From Halorientalis persicus (GTDB lineage Archaea; Halobacteriota; Halobacteria; Halobacteriales; Haloarculaceae): a DNA stretch of 64,000 nt. Below are positions 43,835 through 55,442 of the stretch, piece by piece (position 1 is the first letter of the stretch; the number at the start of each line of letters is the position of its first letter). The stretch is from NCBI RefSeq assembly GCF_900110215.1, contig NZ_FOCX01000003.1, positions 62,001-126,000 of the forward strand. The letters run 5' to 3'. The notes under the pieces were generated by a model. That model saw nothing but the letters and a program-made list of their open reading frames with translations. It was not told the DNA's origin and searched no databases. The position numbers were made by a program, and so were the translations under genes.

Positions 43835-44944
43835 GTGACCAAGAAACAGGAATACACGGGCGACTATCCCGACAAGACGCTGTATCTCCCGGGTCCGACG
43901 GAGGTCCGCGACGACGTGATCGAGGCGATGGCGGAACCGATGTTCGGCCACCGCATGGATCGGATGACGGACCTCTACACGACCATCGTGGAGGACACCA
44001 AGGAGTTCCTCGGCACCGACAACGAAGTGATCGTCCTCACGGCCTCGGGGACCGAGTTCTGGGAGGCCACGACGCTCAACCTCGTCGAGGACCGGATGCT
44101 GGTGCCGACCTCCGGCAGTTTCAGCGAGCGCCAGGCCAACGTGGCCGAACGGCTGGGCAAAGAGGTCGACCGCATCGAGTACGACTGGGGGCAGGCGATC
44201 AAGCCCGAGGACATCCGCGACGCCCTCGAATCGAGCGACGAGGGCTACGACGCCGTCGGCGTCGTGATGAACGAGACCTCGACGGGCGTTCGCAACCCCG
44301 TCGAGGAGATCGGCGACCTGCTGGGTGACTACCCGGACACCTACTTCGTCGTCGACGCCATCTCCTGTCTCGGCGGGGATCGGATCGACGTCGAGGCCCA
44401 CAACATCGACTGCATCTTCACCTCCACGCAGAAGGCCTTCGCCATGCCGCCCGGCCTGGCCGTCTGTACCGTCAGCGACGACGCGTACGAGCGCGAGGTC
44501 GAGAAGGGTGACTCCTCGTGGTACGGCGGCTTCCGGCGCTGTCTGGACTACTACGACCGGAAGGGCCAGACCCACTCGACCCCGGCGATCCCGATCATGC
44601 TCGCCTACCGCAAACAGATGAAACATATGCTGGAGGAAGGCCACGAGGCCCGCGACCAGCGCCACCGCGAGATGGCCGAGTACACCCGCGAGTGGGCCCG
44701 CGAGCACTTCGGTCTCTACCCCGAGGACGGCTACGAGTCCCAGACCGTCACCTGCGTCGAGAACACGCGGGGCATCGACGTGGCCGAGACCGTCGAGCAG
44801 GTGTCCGAGGAGTACGACATGGTCTTCTCCAGTGGCTACGGCGACATCTCCGAGGAGAGCTTCCGCATCGGGCACATGGGCGAACACACCGTCGAGAGCA
44901 TCAAGGAACTCACCGACGCCATCGAGGACGTGGCCGGGCTCTGA
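43835..44944 (+). CDS. Class V aminotransferase (serine/alanine-glyoxylate or phosphoserine type)
   Basis: A 369-residue PLP enzyme of the AGXT/serine-pyruvate group. LYLPGPTEVRDDVIEAM is the family start, SGTEFWEATTLNLV binds cofactor phosphate, FVVDAISCLGGDRID carries the ring-contacting Asp, and the PLP lysine is in FTSTQKAFAMPPGLA. With serA and serB in the window it is a candidate for the transamination step of serine synthesis, since some archaeal class V enzymes do this; specificity is unproven. GTG 43835 has AGGTGG six bases upstream; GTG 43826 is possible. The last 16 codons have a second copy at 45567-45617. Confidence 0.86.
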   Translation: MTKKQEYTGDYPDKTLYLPGPTEVRDDVIEAMAEPMFGHRMDRMTDLYTTIVEDTKEFLGTDNEVIVLTASGTEFWEATTLNLVEDRMLVPTSGSFSERQANVAERLGKEVDRIEYDWGQAIKPEDIRDALESSDEGYDAVGVVMNETSTGVRNPVEEIGDLLGDYPDTYFVVDAISCLGGDRIDVEAHNIDCIFTSTQKAFAMPPGLAVCTVSDDAYEREVEKGDSSWYGGFRRCLDYYDRKGQTHSTPAIPIMLAYRKQMKHMLEEGHEARDQRHREMAEYTREWAREHFGLYPEDGYESQTVTCVENTRGIDVAETVEQVSEEYDMVFSSGYGDISEESFRIGHMGEHTVESIKELTDAIEDVAGL

Positions 44945-44959
44945 GCGAGCGTCGAACAA

Positions 44960-45345
44960 TCACACTACGTCAGTCGGCTGTTTTGCACCGTGGTCGAGTA
45001 GTTCGCTGTCGAACGAGACCAGCGTCGCGTCGACGGCCTCGGCTGCTGCGAGGACGAGCGCGTCCATCGGGTAGAGGAGTGTTTCCGACTGGAGTCGGTT
45101 CGCTTCGAGCATATCCGATGCGTCCGGAAACGTGACTGTCGTCCGAGTGGTAATACGGTTCTCGATCCGGTCGATCCGATCCCGTTCGAACTGTTTTTTC
45201 TTCGAGAGGACACTCCGGAGTTCCATCAAATTCAGCACCGAGACGTACGGTTCGTCGGCTTCGTTGAGGAGATCGATAGCCAGATCGGATCGTTCGGTAT
45301 CGTTCGTCACTGCGGCCACGAGGACGTTCGTGTCGAGAAGTAACT

Positions 45346-45349
<4 letters not shown>
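44960..45349 (-). CDS. vapC: PIN-domain toxin VapC
   Basis: A 129-residue PIN RNase. The four acidic active-site residues are Asp6 (KLLLDTNVL), Glu43 (LNLMELRSV), Asp96 (LYPMDALVLAAAE) and Asp114 (LVSFDSELL). VapC toxins cleave structured RNA, often tRNA or rRNA. Its start overlaps the antitoxin stop by four bases. The stop lies only 15 bases from the aminotransferase stop, and the whole module is enclosed by two copies of the aminotransferase 3' end. Confidence 0.88.
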
Positions 45350-47751
<2,402 letters not shown>

Positions 47752-47803
47752 GTCTGCCCGTGTCGCTGTCTGTTTTATATCCTCTGGCGGCGTAGTCGAG
47801 CGT

Positions 47804-48172
47804 ATGATCCTCCAGTTCGGTGCGTTCGAGGGCCTCGTCGCACTCGGCATGATATTCGTCGTCTTCGGCCTGGGCCTGGCGCTCGTCCTCGGCATCGCCT
47901 ACATGGACCACCGCAAGGAGATGCGGCTGATCGAGGAAGGCGCCTACGCGGAAGCCGCCGAGGACAGTCGGGCGTGGATCCTCGCGGTCGGTCTCTTGCT
48001 GGTCGCCATCGGCCTGGGCAACGCCATCGAGAGCTACCTCGGTGGAGCAGGAATCGAAGGGATCACTGCCTTCCTCGTCGGACTGGCGGCGCTGGCGTAC
48101 TACGCTATCAAGCGCCGGCAGGGACGGTCTGGGACGGTGGGGGAGGGAGGCGACGACGAGACGAGCGCCTGA
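47804..48172 (+). CDS. Small membrane protein with three spans
   Basis: A 122-residue protein. One helix lies near the N-terminus (GLVALGMIFVVFGLGLALVL), then a cytoplasmic-looking segment YMDHRKEMRLIEEGAYAEAA, two more helices (ILAVGLLLVAIGLGNAI and FLVGLAALAYYAI) and a polar tail. The H-R-K-E-M-R-L-I-E-E-G segment recalls the DUF6249 family of small membrane proteins. It is 52 bases after ligA. The role is unknown. Confidence 0.65.
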   Translation: MILQFGAFEGLVALGMIFVVFGLGLALVLGIAYMDHRKEMRLIEEGAYAEAAEDSRAWILAVGLLLVAIGLGNAIESYLGGAGIEGITAFLVGLAALAYYAIKRRQGRSGTVGEGGDDETSA

Positions 48173-48196
48173 GCCGGTCGGCGCGTCCCGGACCGC

Positions 48197-48460
48197 CTAC
48201 ACCTCGTCGTCGGGATCGTGTTTCTCGGCCATCCGTTCGGCCTCGGTCGCGTAACGCTGTCGGTCCCCGGGATCGACGGCCTCCAGGCGGTCGGGTTCCA
48301 CGTCCAGCCCCGCCGTGACGGTCGAGTCGAACAGCATCCGCGTCGAGCGTTGCTGGACGACCGCCCGTTCCCCCGCCGGCGTGGCGTAGACGAGTTTCAC
48401 CATGTCCTCGTGTTCGTACTCGCGGGCGACCAGCCAGACGCGCACGGTGTCGTCGGACAT
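48197..48460 (-). CDS. Small protein, tandem paralogue 2
   Basis: An 87-residue protein, MSDDTVRVWLVAREYEHEDM, VKLVYATPAGERAVVQQRST, ending KHDPDDEV. It is clearly related to the adjacent upstream gene (shared RVWLV-x-REY, LVYATP-GER, YA-EA-R-AE-DPDDE pattern). The strand-turn-strand start suggests a small beta-sheet domain followed by a helix. The start codon overlaps the previous stop by one base (TGATG), so both are in one operon. Confidence 0.72.
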   Translation of the reverse strand: MSDDTVRVWLVAREYEHEDMVKLVYATPAGERAVVQQRSTRMLFDSTVTAGLDVEPDRLEAVDPGDRQRYATEAERMAEKHDPDDEV

Positions 48461-48726
48461 CAGATCTCGTCGTCGGGGTCGTTGTTCTCCGCGACCCGGG
48501 CGGCCTCGTCGGCGTAGCGCTCCCGCAGGTCGGAATCGTCGACCGGTTGCAACTGGTCGGCTGTGGCCTCCTTGGCAGCGGTGACGCCGCTGCCCTGGAG
48601 CATATTCGACGAGCGGTTGCTCTGCATATAGCGTTCGCCGTCGGGCGTGGCGTAGACGAGCGTGAGCAGCCCCTTGTCGCTGTACTCTCGCTCGACGAGC
48701 CAGACCCGTTCGGTGCCGTCGGTCAT
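48460..48726 (-). CDS. Small protein, tandem paralogue 1
   Basis: An 88-residue protein, MTDGTERVWLVEREYSDKGL, LTLVYATPDGERYMQSNRSS, ending NNDPDDEI. The first gene of a two-gene operon of paralogues. An ATG 13 codons upstream (MSGYKPPGTEPAT) is possible and would give a 101-residue protein. No catalytic residues stand out; the two products could form a heterodimer. Confidence 0.7.
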   Translation of the reverse strand: MTDGTERVWLVEREYSDKGLLTLVYATPDGERYMQSNRSSNMLQGSGVTAAKEATADQLQPVDDSDLRERYADEAARVAENNDPDDEI

Positions 48727-48827
48727 GGTCGCGGGTTCGGTGCCGGGCGGCTTGTATCCACTCATCGCGGCTCCGCGGCCGAGTCGCGCGCCAGATTCAT
48801 GTGCACACCTCGCCAACCGGAGAGCCG

Positions 48828-49562
48828 ATGGCGCGCTGGGAGGCACGGGCGAACGAACGACTCCGGAACGGCGAGACCGTCGAGGCGAGCGTCCCGGTCG
48901 GCGAGAACGGCGTCGTCGTCACCAGCCACCGCGTGTTCGCGTTCACGCCCACGAGCGATGGTCGGAACTTCCGGGCCGTCGAGCGCCCCAACGTCGAGGG
49001 GGTCGGCACGGCGGCCACGAGCGAGATCGACTGGCTCGGTCGTGCCGGCAAGGCCGCCCTGGCCGGGGTCGCGGGCGTCGCGCTCGGCCTGACGGTCGAC
49101 TTCGGGACCCTGCTGGACCTCGGCGAAATCGGCAGTCAGGGTGCCGGTCGCCTCGGCATGGGCGGGATGCTGGCCGTCCTCCAGCGAATCTCGCAGTTGC
49201 TCGGACTGCTCGACGACGCGTTGCTCGTGGGGGGGCTCCTCGCGCTGGCGGGCGCGCTCGGGGCGCTGGGACTGTACCTCCAGAGTCGGACGAAGACGCT
49301 CCGGATCGCGGTCGCGGGCGGGCCGGACCTGCACGTCCCGGCCGCCGACCGGGGCGACGCTGTCGTGCGGTTGCGCCGGCACCTCGTCGACGGCGACTCG
49401 TCGATCCCGGTCGACACGGGAGCGGACTCCTCGGCGGACGAGGGCCCGGCAGTCGACGCGCCGGGAACCGATACCGTGCCGGGAGGCGACGACCCGCCCG
49501 ACCGCGGGACGCTGGGGACGGTGCTGGACTCGTTGCGGGCGGACGGTCCAGACGAAGAGTAA
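48828..49562 (+). CDS. Membrane protein with N-terminal PH-like region
   Basis: A 244-residue protein. The N-terminus [20 protein letters not shown], then [13 protein letters not shown], resembles the first strands of bacterial PH-like domains. Two hydrophobic segments follow (about 70-90 and 120-150, with [20 protein letters not shown]) and a short soluble segment [20 protein letters not shown] returns to the PH-like pattern. The C-terminal 60 residues are disordered and acidic. ATG 48828 is preferred to GTG 48801. It lies 34 bases before uvrC. Confidence 0.65.
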   Translation: MARWEARANERLRNGETVEASVPVGENGVVVTSHRVFAFTPTSDGRNFRAVERPNVEGVGTAATSEIDWLGRAGKAALAGVAGVALGLTVDFGTLLDLGEIGSQGAGRLGMGGMLAVLQRISQLLGLLDDALLVGGLLALAGALGALGLYLQSRTKTLRIAVAGGPDLHVPAADRGDAVVRLRRHLVDGDSSIPVDTGADSSADEGPAVDAPGTDTVPGGDDPPDRGTLGTVLDSLRADGPDEE

Positions 49563-49596
49563 TCCACATACCCCGTCGACCCGTACGGCCGCCGAG

Positions 49597-51354
49597 ATGG
49601 ACCCGAGCGAGGTCCGGGCGCGTGCGGCCGACTTGCCCCGCGAGCCGGGGAGCTACCAGTTCCTCGACGAGTCGGGGGCCGTGCTGTACGTCGGCAAGGC
49701 CGTCGACCTGCGCGACCGGGTGCGGTCCTACGCCGATCCGCGGGGCGAGCGGATCCGCCGGATGGTCGAACGGGCCGCCGAGCTCGACGTGGCCGTCACC
49801 GACACGGAGACCCAGGCACTCCTGCTGGAAGCCAACCTCATCAAGCGCCACCAGCCCCGCTACAACGTCCGGCTGAAAGACGACAAGTCCTACCCGCTGG
49901 TCCAGTTGACCGCCCACGCGGTGCCCCGGATCGAGATCACCCGCGACCCCGACGACGACGCGATCGTCTACGGCCCGTTCACCGACAAGGGCCGGGTCGA
50001 GACGGTGGTGAAGGCCCTGCGGGAGACCTACGGCCTCCGGGGCTGTTCGGATCACAAGTACGCCAACCGCGACCGCCCGTGTCTCGACTACGAGGTGGGC
50101 CTCTGCACCGCGCCCTGCACCGGCGAGATCAGTGAAGCAGAATACGCCGAGGACGTCGAGAGCGTCCGGCGGTTCCTCGAGGGCGAGACCGGCGTCCTGA
50201 CCGATCCCATCCAGCGGGAGATGGAGCGTGCGGCCCAGGAGGAGGCGTTCGAGCGCGCCGCGAACCTCCGGGATCGGCTGGCGGCCGTCGAGGCGTTCCA
50301 CGGCGAGGGCGGTGAGGCCGTCAGCGCCGGCGGGAGCGACCGCGGGCGGGCCGTCGACGTGCTGGGCGCGACCGTCGAAGGCGACGAGGCGACCGTCGCC
50401 CGCCTCCACGCCGCCGATGGCCAGCTCGTCGAGCGAGAGCGCCACACGCTGGCCGCGCCGGATGGCGACGGCGGCGAGACCCGGATCGGCGCGGTGTTCG
50501 CCGCGTTCGTCCCGCAGTACTACGCCGAGCGCGAGTTGCCCGACGCCATCCTGCTCTCGGAGCGGCCCGACGACCCCGAACTCGACGCCTGGCTCGCCGC
50601 CGAGGGAGTCGAACTCGGAGTGCCCGGCGCGGGCCGGGAGGCCAAACTGGTCGAGCTGGCGCTGAAAAACGCCCGCCGGGGTGTTGGCGCGCGGGACGAC
50701 GAGGGGGCGGCGCTCGCGGATGCGCTCGGGCTGGACGCGCCCGTCGAGCGCGTCGAGGGGTTCGACGTGAGCCACGCGCAGGGTAGTGCCGTCGTGGGCA
50801 GTAACGTCGTCTTCGTCGACGGGAGCCCCGAGAAGCGCGACTACCGGCGGCGGAAACTCGACGAGCGCAACGACGACTACGCGAATATGCGCGCGCTGGT
50901 CCGCTGGCGGGCCGAGCGTGCCGTCGAGGGCCGGGACGACCGGCCCGACCCCGACCTGCTGCTGATCGACGGCGGCGACGGGCAACTCGGTGCGGCCCGG
51001 GACGCGCTGGCCGAGACCGGCTGGGACCGGCCGGCCATCGCACTCGCCAAGGAAGAGGAACTGATCGTCACCCCGTCGGGAACACACGACTGGGACGACG
51101 ACGCGCCCCACCTCCACCTCTGTCAGCGCGTCCGCGACGAGGCCCACCGCTTCGCCGTCCAGTACCACCAGTCACTCCGTGACGACGTGTCGACGGCACT
51201 CGACGACGTGCCGGGAGTCGGTCCCGAGACCCGCCGGCGACTCCTCCGGCGGTTCGGGAGCGTCGAGAACGTCCGCGGGGCCGACCCCGATCAGCTCCGG
51301 CAGGTCGACGGCGTCGGCGAGAAGACCGCCGAGACCATCGCCTCGCGACTGTGA
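49597..51354 (+). CDS. uvrC: Excinuclease ABC subunit C
   Basis: A 585-residue protein with all UvrC domains: GIY-YIG nuclease ([20 protein letters not shown], about 15-95), a cysteine-containing segment ([20 protein letters not shown]), a UVR motif ([17 protein letters not shown], about 205-225), the RNase H-like 5'-incision domain ([30 protein letters not shown]) and C-terminal helix-hairpin-helix ([20 protein letters not shown]). It makes both incisions in nucleotide excision repair with UvrB, encoded at 57571-59634. uvrA is not in the window. Confidence 0.95.
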   Translation: MDPSEVRARAADLPREPGSYQFLDESGAVLYVGKAVDLRDRVRSYADPRGERIRRMVERAAELDVAVTDTETQALLLEANLIKRHQPRYNVRLKDDKSYPLVQLTAHAVPRIEITRDPDDDAIVYGPFTDKGRVETVVKALRETYGLRGCSDHKYANRDRPCLDYEVGLCTAPCTGEISEAEYAEDVESVRRFLEGETGVLTDPIQREMERAAQEEAFERAANLRDRLAAVEAFHGEGGEAVSAGGSDRGRAVDVLGATVEGDEATVARLHAADGQLVERERHTLAAPDGDGGETRIGAVFAAFVPQYYAERELPDAILLSERPDDPELDAWLAAEGVELGVPGAGREAKLVELALKNARRGVGARDDEGAALADALGLDAPVERVEGFDVSHAQGSAVVGSNVVFVDGSPEKRDYRRRKLDERNDDYANMRALVRWRAERAVEGRDDRPDPDLLLIDGGDGQLGAARDALAETGWDRPAIALAKEEELIVTPSGTHDWDDDAPHLHLCQRVRDEAHRFAVQYHQSLRDDVSTALDDVPGVGPETRRRLLRRFGSVENVRGADPDQLRQVDGVGEKTAETIASRL

Positions 51355-51649
51355 CCGCGAGCGCACCGACGATCTGATGGGATTCCAACAGGACGGGGTG
51401 GCGGTTCAGTGGCCTCTGTGCGGTTCGTTTCGTTCGCGATGGGCTGGGAAAATTCTAAGGCGTTGCAGAATGATATGAACACGAACATGGGGGAGGGACC
51501 GACCAGCGCGAGCGTCGCGGGTGGTCCGGCGCTCGGAGACAGTACGGCGGGACGGAGGACCGACCGGGAGTCACGGGCGTGTCAGTCCGGGGGGACACGG
51601 CGGGGACGCCGTCGACACGCCTGCGGTCGGTCCGGAGGGGGACCGGGAG
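51355..51649. other. Intergenic region before the cysteine-repeat protein
   Basis: A 295-base stretch. It contains gaaaattctaagg around 51448 as a possible TATA region and a short frame at 51409-51660 (MASVRFVSFAMGWENSKALQ), which turns Arg/Gly-rich and is not convincing. The right half is GC-rich without an evident promoter. Confidence 0.35.
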
Positions 51650-53335
51650 ATGATACCTGACGAGGGCACGCCCTGGCCGGTGATCGGCGGGTTCGTGGTC
51701 ATCCTCGGCGTCGCCGTACTCGGCGGTCTCGCACTCTCGAACGCGGGGCCGGCCGGCACGGCGCTCGCCACGCAGTCCGACGACACCGACTGGAACACGA
51801 CCAACGGGTCCGAGTCGGTCGCCCCGGGCTGTCCGCCCGCCGACGCGCTCCGGCAGGAGGTGTTCGACGGCCTGGAAACCCGCAGCATCGAGGAAGTCAG
51901 GTCGACCATTCCGTCCGAGGCCGTCAGATGCCTCCCCGAGGACGTGCGGGCGGCGCTGAACCTCGGGAACGAGACCGACGGCACCGATTCGACCGACGAC
52001 GCCAACACGACCGAGGAGACGAATTCGACTGACGAGACCGACGACACCGACGACTGTCCGCCAGCCGACGTGACCCGGCTGGAGGTCGACGCGGCACTGG
52101 CTGACAGCTCCAAGGCGGCGGTGCGGTCGGAGTTCAGCGACGAGGAGATCGACTGTCTCCCCGCGGACGTGAAAGACCAGCTGGGTATCGGGGACGACAG
52201 CGACGGAGACGAGAACGGGACCGACGACACCGACGACAGCACGGGCGGGGTCGACTGCCCGTCGGACGAGGAGATCCGCGAGACGGTCGATGCGGCGCTC
52301 GAGAGTGCATCGGCCGCGACGGTGCGCGCACAGATCCCCGACGACTACGACGACTGTCTGCCAGCGGACGTGCAATCGAAATTGAACGAGGGGACCAACG
52401 CGACTGCGGGATCGACGGCCACGGACGACGCGACCGGATCGGGGAGTGACACCCAGACGGAGACGGACGGTGGCGACGTGGACTGTCCGCCGGCCGAAAC
52501 CATCCGGAAGGACGTGAACAGGACCCTCGAGAAGATGTCGGCCGCGCAGTTCCGGACGATGGTGCCCGATCAATACGTCGAGTGTTTCCCGCCGGACGTA
52601 CGCGAACGCCTCGGGCTGACGGCGGAGACGACGGCGACCGACGGCGAGTCGTCGCCGTCGGCCAGCACCGACGGGGCATCGACCGGTTCGTCGACGCCGA
52701 CGGGCGACCCGGAGTCCGAGGTGCTCGACTCCGACGGTGACGGCGTCGTCAACGCGCGCGATCACGCGCCGTACAACGCCAGTGTGCAGTTCGCGGATTC
52801 GGACGGTGACGGCGTCCCGGACCCGTACGACTACGCCCCACACGACCCCGGCGTGCAGGAGAAAGACGACGTGGCTGGGGCCGCCGATCCGGGCGGTGGC
52901 GACGGAAGCGGTGACGGGAGCGGCGACAGTATCCCGGTCGCCGCCGGGTCGGCGTTGCTCCTCGTGCTTGCGGCCGGCACGGGTGTGATCGCCTACCGGT
53001 ATTACGGCGGAAGCGACGGCGACGGCGATGGATTACCGGAGCCAGCCAGCACCGGGCCGGTGGGAACCGGCGGGTCGGGCGCCGAACCACACGACGTGTT
53101 CGGGCAGAGTGCGTTCGAGCCCGACGAGGCGGCCGGCACAGGCGCGGAGTTCACGTTCGACGACCACGACGGCGACGACGGCGGGTTCGTCTTCGACAAC
53201 GATCCGGACGACGAGGACGTGATCACGCTCGACAGCGACGGTTCGGTTCCCGACGAGGAGACCGAGACCGGCTTCGTCTTCGAGGGCGGGCCGAGCCCGG
53301 AACTCGACGACGCGGGTGAACCCGCGGACGATTAG
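51650..53335 (+). CDS. Membrane-anchored surface protein with four two-cysteine modules and TSP3 repeats
   Basis: A 561-residue protein. A hydrophobic N-terminal helix (11-30) is either a signal peptide or an anchor. Four modules follow, each starting CP and ending C[L/F]PxDV; cysteine pairs are 61/94, 136/169, 203/236 and 279/312, always 33 apart. Acidic Thr/Ser/Asp linkers separate them. Two thrombospondin type 3-like calcium repeats (DSDGDGVVNARDHAPYN, DSDGDGVPDPYDYAPHD, about 360-400) come next, then a helix (429-450), then an acidic tail of about 110 residues with GFVFDN and GFVFEG. An extracellular, disulfide-stabilised ectodomain is inferred. It is upstream of an SPFH gene by 60 bases. 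Confidence 0.8.
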   Translation: MIPDEGTPWPVIGGFVVILGVAVLGGLALSNAGPAGTALATQSDDTDWNTTNGSESVAPGCPPADALRQEVFDGLETRSIEEVRSTIPSEAVRCLPEDVRAALNLGNETDGTDSTDDANTTEETNSTDETDDTDDCPPADVTRLEVDAALADSSKAAVRSEFSDEEIDCLPADVKDQLGIGDDSDGDENGTDDTDDSTGGVDCPSDEEIRETVDAALESASAATVRAQIPDDYDDCLPADVQSKLNEGTNATAGSTATDDATGSGSDTQTETDGGDVDCPPAETIRKDVNRTLEKMSAAQFRTMVPDQYVECFPPDVRERLGLTAETTATDGESSPSASTDGASTGSSTPTGDPESEVLDSDGDGVVNARDHAPYNASVQFADSDGDGVPDPYDYAPHDPGVQEKDDVAGAADPGGGDGSGDGSGDSIPVAAGSALLLVLAAGTGVIAYRYYGGSDGDGDGLPEPASTGPVGTGGSGAEPHDVFGQSAFEPDEAAGTGAEFTFDDHDGDDGGFVFDNDPDDEDVITLDSDGSVPDEETETGFVFEGGPSPELDDAGEPADD

Positions 53336-53365
53336 TGCGCGGGTGAACCGACACGCCCACCAACA

Positions 53366-53373
53366 GTTAAATC
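53366..53373 (+). promoter_or_regulatory. TATA box for the SPFH gene
   Basis: caacagttaaatcgc puts gttaaatc about 27 bases before ATG 53396. The SPFH gene can therefore be transcribed on its own, apart from the surface-protein gene. Confidence 0.5.
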
Positions 53374-53395
53374 GCGAGCCGCCGAAGCACCAGTC

Positions 53396-54550
53396 ATGAC
53401 GGACGGGGGCCGGGAGAGTCTCGCGTACAAGCTCGGGCGAGCGACCGCGAGCGGCGGCCCCTCGGCCTCGCCACGCCGAATCGCGGCCTCGCTGGCCGTC
53501 TTCGCGGTCGTGCTGTTCCTCTTCGGCGCGATCGGCGGGACGGAACTCGTTGGGGTTCTCCTGTTGGCAATCGTCGTCGTGGCGGTCAACAGCGCGGTCG
53601 TCATCGTGCAGGCCACCGAGAAACAGGTGCTGACGGTGCTGGGGAGTTACCGACGGACGCTCGAACCGGGAATCAACTTCGTGCCGCCGTTCGTGTCGAC
53701 GACCCACAGCTACGATATGCGAACGCAGACGATGGACGTGCCACAGCAGGAGGCGATCACGCGTGACAACTCGCCGGTGACCGCCGACGCCGTCGTCTAC
53801 ATCAAGGTGATGGACGCGAAGAAGGCCTTCCTCGAGGTCGAGGACTACAAACGCGCCGTCTCGAACCTCGCCCAGACGACGCTCCGGGCGGTGCTGGGCG
53901 ACATGGAACTGGACGACACGTTGAGCAAGCGCAACGAAATCAACGCCGTCATTCGCCGGGAACTGGACGAACCGACCGACGAGTGGGGCGTCCGCGTCGA
54001 GTCCGTCGAGGTTCGGGAGGTGAAACCCTCCGCGGACGTGGAGGACGCCATGGAGCAACAGACCGCCGCCGAGCGCCGCCGCCGCGCCATGATCCTCGAA
54101 GCGCAGGGGGAACGGCGGTCGGCCATCGAACGCGCCCAGGGCGACAAACAGTCCGACATCATCCGCGCCCAGGGTGAAAAGCAGAGCCAGATCCTCGAAG
54201 CCCAGGGCGACGCCGTCTCCACGGTGTTGCGCGCCCGCTCCGCCGAATCCATGGGCGAGCGCGCCATCGTCGACAGGGGGATGGAGACGCTGTCGAGCAT
54301 CGGCCAGAGTCCGTCGACGACGTACGTCCTGCCCCAGGAACTCTCCTCGCTGGTCGGTCGCTACGGCAAACACCTCTCCGGGAGCGACGTACAGACCAGC
54401 GGTGAGGGGACGCTGGAGAGTCTGGAGTTCGACGCGGAGACCCGCGAGATGCTCGGCCTCGACGACATCGCGGCGACCCTGGAGGAACTCGACACCGAGG
54501 CCGAGCGGCCGACGGGCACCGCCGAGGCGGCGGCCGACGGTGACGACTGA
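53396..54550 (+). CDS. SPFH/Band 7 (stomatin-like) membrane protein
   Basis: A 384-residue protein. Two N-terminal hydrophobic segments (about 30-65) precede the Band 7 domain: VIVQATEKQVLTVLGSYRRT, LEPGINFVPPFVSTTHSYDM, SPVTADAVVYIKVMDAKKAF, and YKRAVSNLAQTTLRAVLGDM. After it comes a long coiled coil with repeats of AQGE/AQGD (MILEAQGERRSAIERAQGDK). SPFH proteins oligomerise into membrane microdomain scaffolds and often work with membrane proteases. No NfeD gene is adjacent, but the cysteine-repeat protein is directly upstream. Confidence 0.92.
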   Translation: MTDGGRESLAYKLGRATASGGPSASPRRIAASLAVFAVVLFLFGAIGGTELVGVLLLAIVVVAVNSAVVIVQATEKQVLTVLGSYRRTLEPGINFVPPFVSTTHSYDMRTQTMDVPQQEAITRDNSPVTADAVVYIKVMDAKKAFLEVEDYKRAVSNLAQTTLRAVLGDMELDDTLSKRNEINAVIRRELDEPTDEWGVRVESVEVREVKPSADVEDAMEQQTAAERRRRAMILEAQGERRSAIERAQGDKQSDIIRAQGEKQSQILEAQGDAVSTVLRARSAESMGERAIVDRGMETLSSIGQSPSTTYVLPQELSSLVGRYGKHLSGSDVQTSGEGTLESLEFDAETREMLGLDDIAATLEELDTEAERPTGTAEAAADGDD

Positions 54551-54636
54551 CCGAACGTCCACCGGTTCGAGGGATACGCCGGCGTGCGTTCGGGATCACA
54601 ACTATTGAGCGGCGGGGCGACGTACCGCTCGTCACG

Positions 54637-55440
54637 ATGCCCACGCTCTCCCGCATCACCGTCTTCCCCGTCAAATCCCTGGACGGGCTGACACTCGACA
54701 GCGCCACCGTCGGCCCGCGGGGTGCGCTCGAACTCGACCGCGAGTACGCCCTGTTCGACGCCGACGGCGAGTACGTCAACGGGAAAGCCACCGCGAAGAT
54801 CCACTGGCTCCAGTCGTCGTTCGACCCCGCGACCCACGAACTGACGATCGGTCGATACGGCGACGACGAACGCCACACCTTCGGCCTCCGCGACGAGGCG
54901 GGGCGAGCGGCCTGTGGCGAGTGGCTCACCGACTTCTTCGGCGACCCCGTCACCGTCGAGCGCGACGCCGCGGGCGGCTATCCGGACGACGAGGAGTTAC
55001 ACGGCCCGACGGTGATCAGTACGGGGACCGTTCGGGCAGTGGCGGACTGGTTCGACCTCCCGCCCGAGAACGTCCGGCGGCGGTTTCGGGCCAACGTCGA
55101 GATCGACAGTCCGGAACCGTTCTGGGAGGATCGACTGTTCGCCGACCACGGCGAGGTCGTCGCGTTCACGGTTGGAGACTGCCGCTTCCACGGCGTCAAC
55201 CCGTGCCAGCGGTGTGTCGTGCCGACGCGGGACCCGGACACGGGCGAGGAGATCGCAGACTTCCGCGAACGATTCGCCGAACGTCGGGAGGCGACGCTCC
55301 CGGAGTGGACGCCCTCCGATCGGTTCGACCACCCCTATCGGCTGATGCTCAACACGGTGGTCCCCGAAGCGTCGTGGGACACCGAGATCGCGGTGGGCGA
55401 CGAGGTAGCGGTCGAGGGCGTGCGAGCGGCCGAGGTCTGA
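54637..55440 (+). CDS. MOSC-domain protein
   Basis: A 267-residue protein. The N-terminal beta-barrel domain (LSRITVFPVKSLDGLTLDSA, LELDREYALFDADGEYVNGK) is followed by the MOSC domain with RRRFRANVEIDSPEPFWEDR and the cysteine motif CRFHGVNPCQRCVVPTRDPD. MOSC proteins bind molybdenum cofactor or carry sulfur; mARC and YiiM-type members reduce N-hydroxylated compounds. The cysteine in NPCQRC is where the family ligand lies. It is 86 bases after the SPFH gene. Confidence 0.9.
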   Translation: MPTLSRITVFPVKSLDGLTLDSATVGPRGALELDREYALFDADGEYVNGKATAKIHWLQSSFDPATHELTIGRYGDDERHTFGLRDEAGRAACGEWLTDFFGDPVTVERDAAGGYPDDEELHGPTVISTGTVRAVADWFDLPPENVRRRFRANVEIDSPEPFWEDRLFADHGEVVAFTVGDCRFHGVNPCQRCVVPTRDPDTGEEIADFRERFAERREATLPEWTPSDRFDHPYRLMLNTVVPEASWDTEIAVGDEVAVEGVRAAEV

Positions 55441-55442
55441 AG

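Noticed and set aside
43588-43838. Two overlapping small frames before the aminotransferase
   Set aside because: They overlap in different phases, become Arg/Pro-rich, and have no promoter or family resemblance. A decayed gene remains possible and is noted in the region entry.
43439-44959. Long minus-strand frame through the class V aminotransferase
   Set aside because: It is a mirror of the real gene in GC-rich DNA; only the 3' part after ATG 43438 has a signal peptide and sensible composition.
51409-51660. 83-codon frame before the cysteine-module gene
   Set aside because: The last half is Arg/Gly/Ser-rich, typical of non-coding frames here, and it overlaps the real start.
51995-52500. 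Asp/Thr-rich repeats in the surface protein read as a CRISPR or simple tandem DNA repeat
   Set aside because: The DNA units are not identical and not regularly spaced; the repeat is at protein level, with linkers of varied length.
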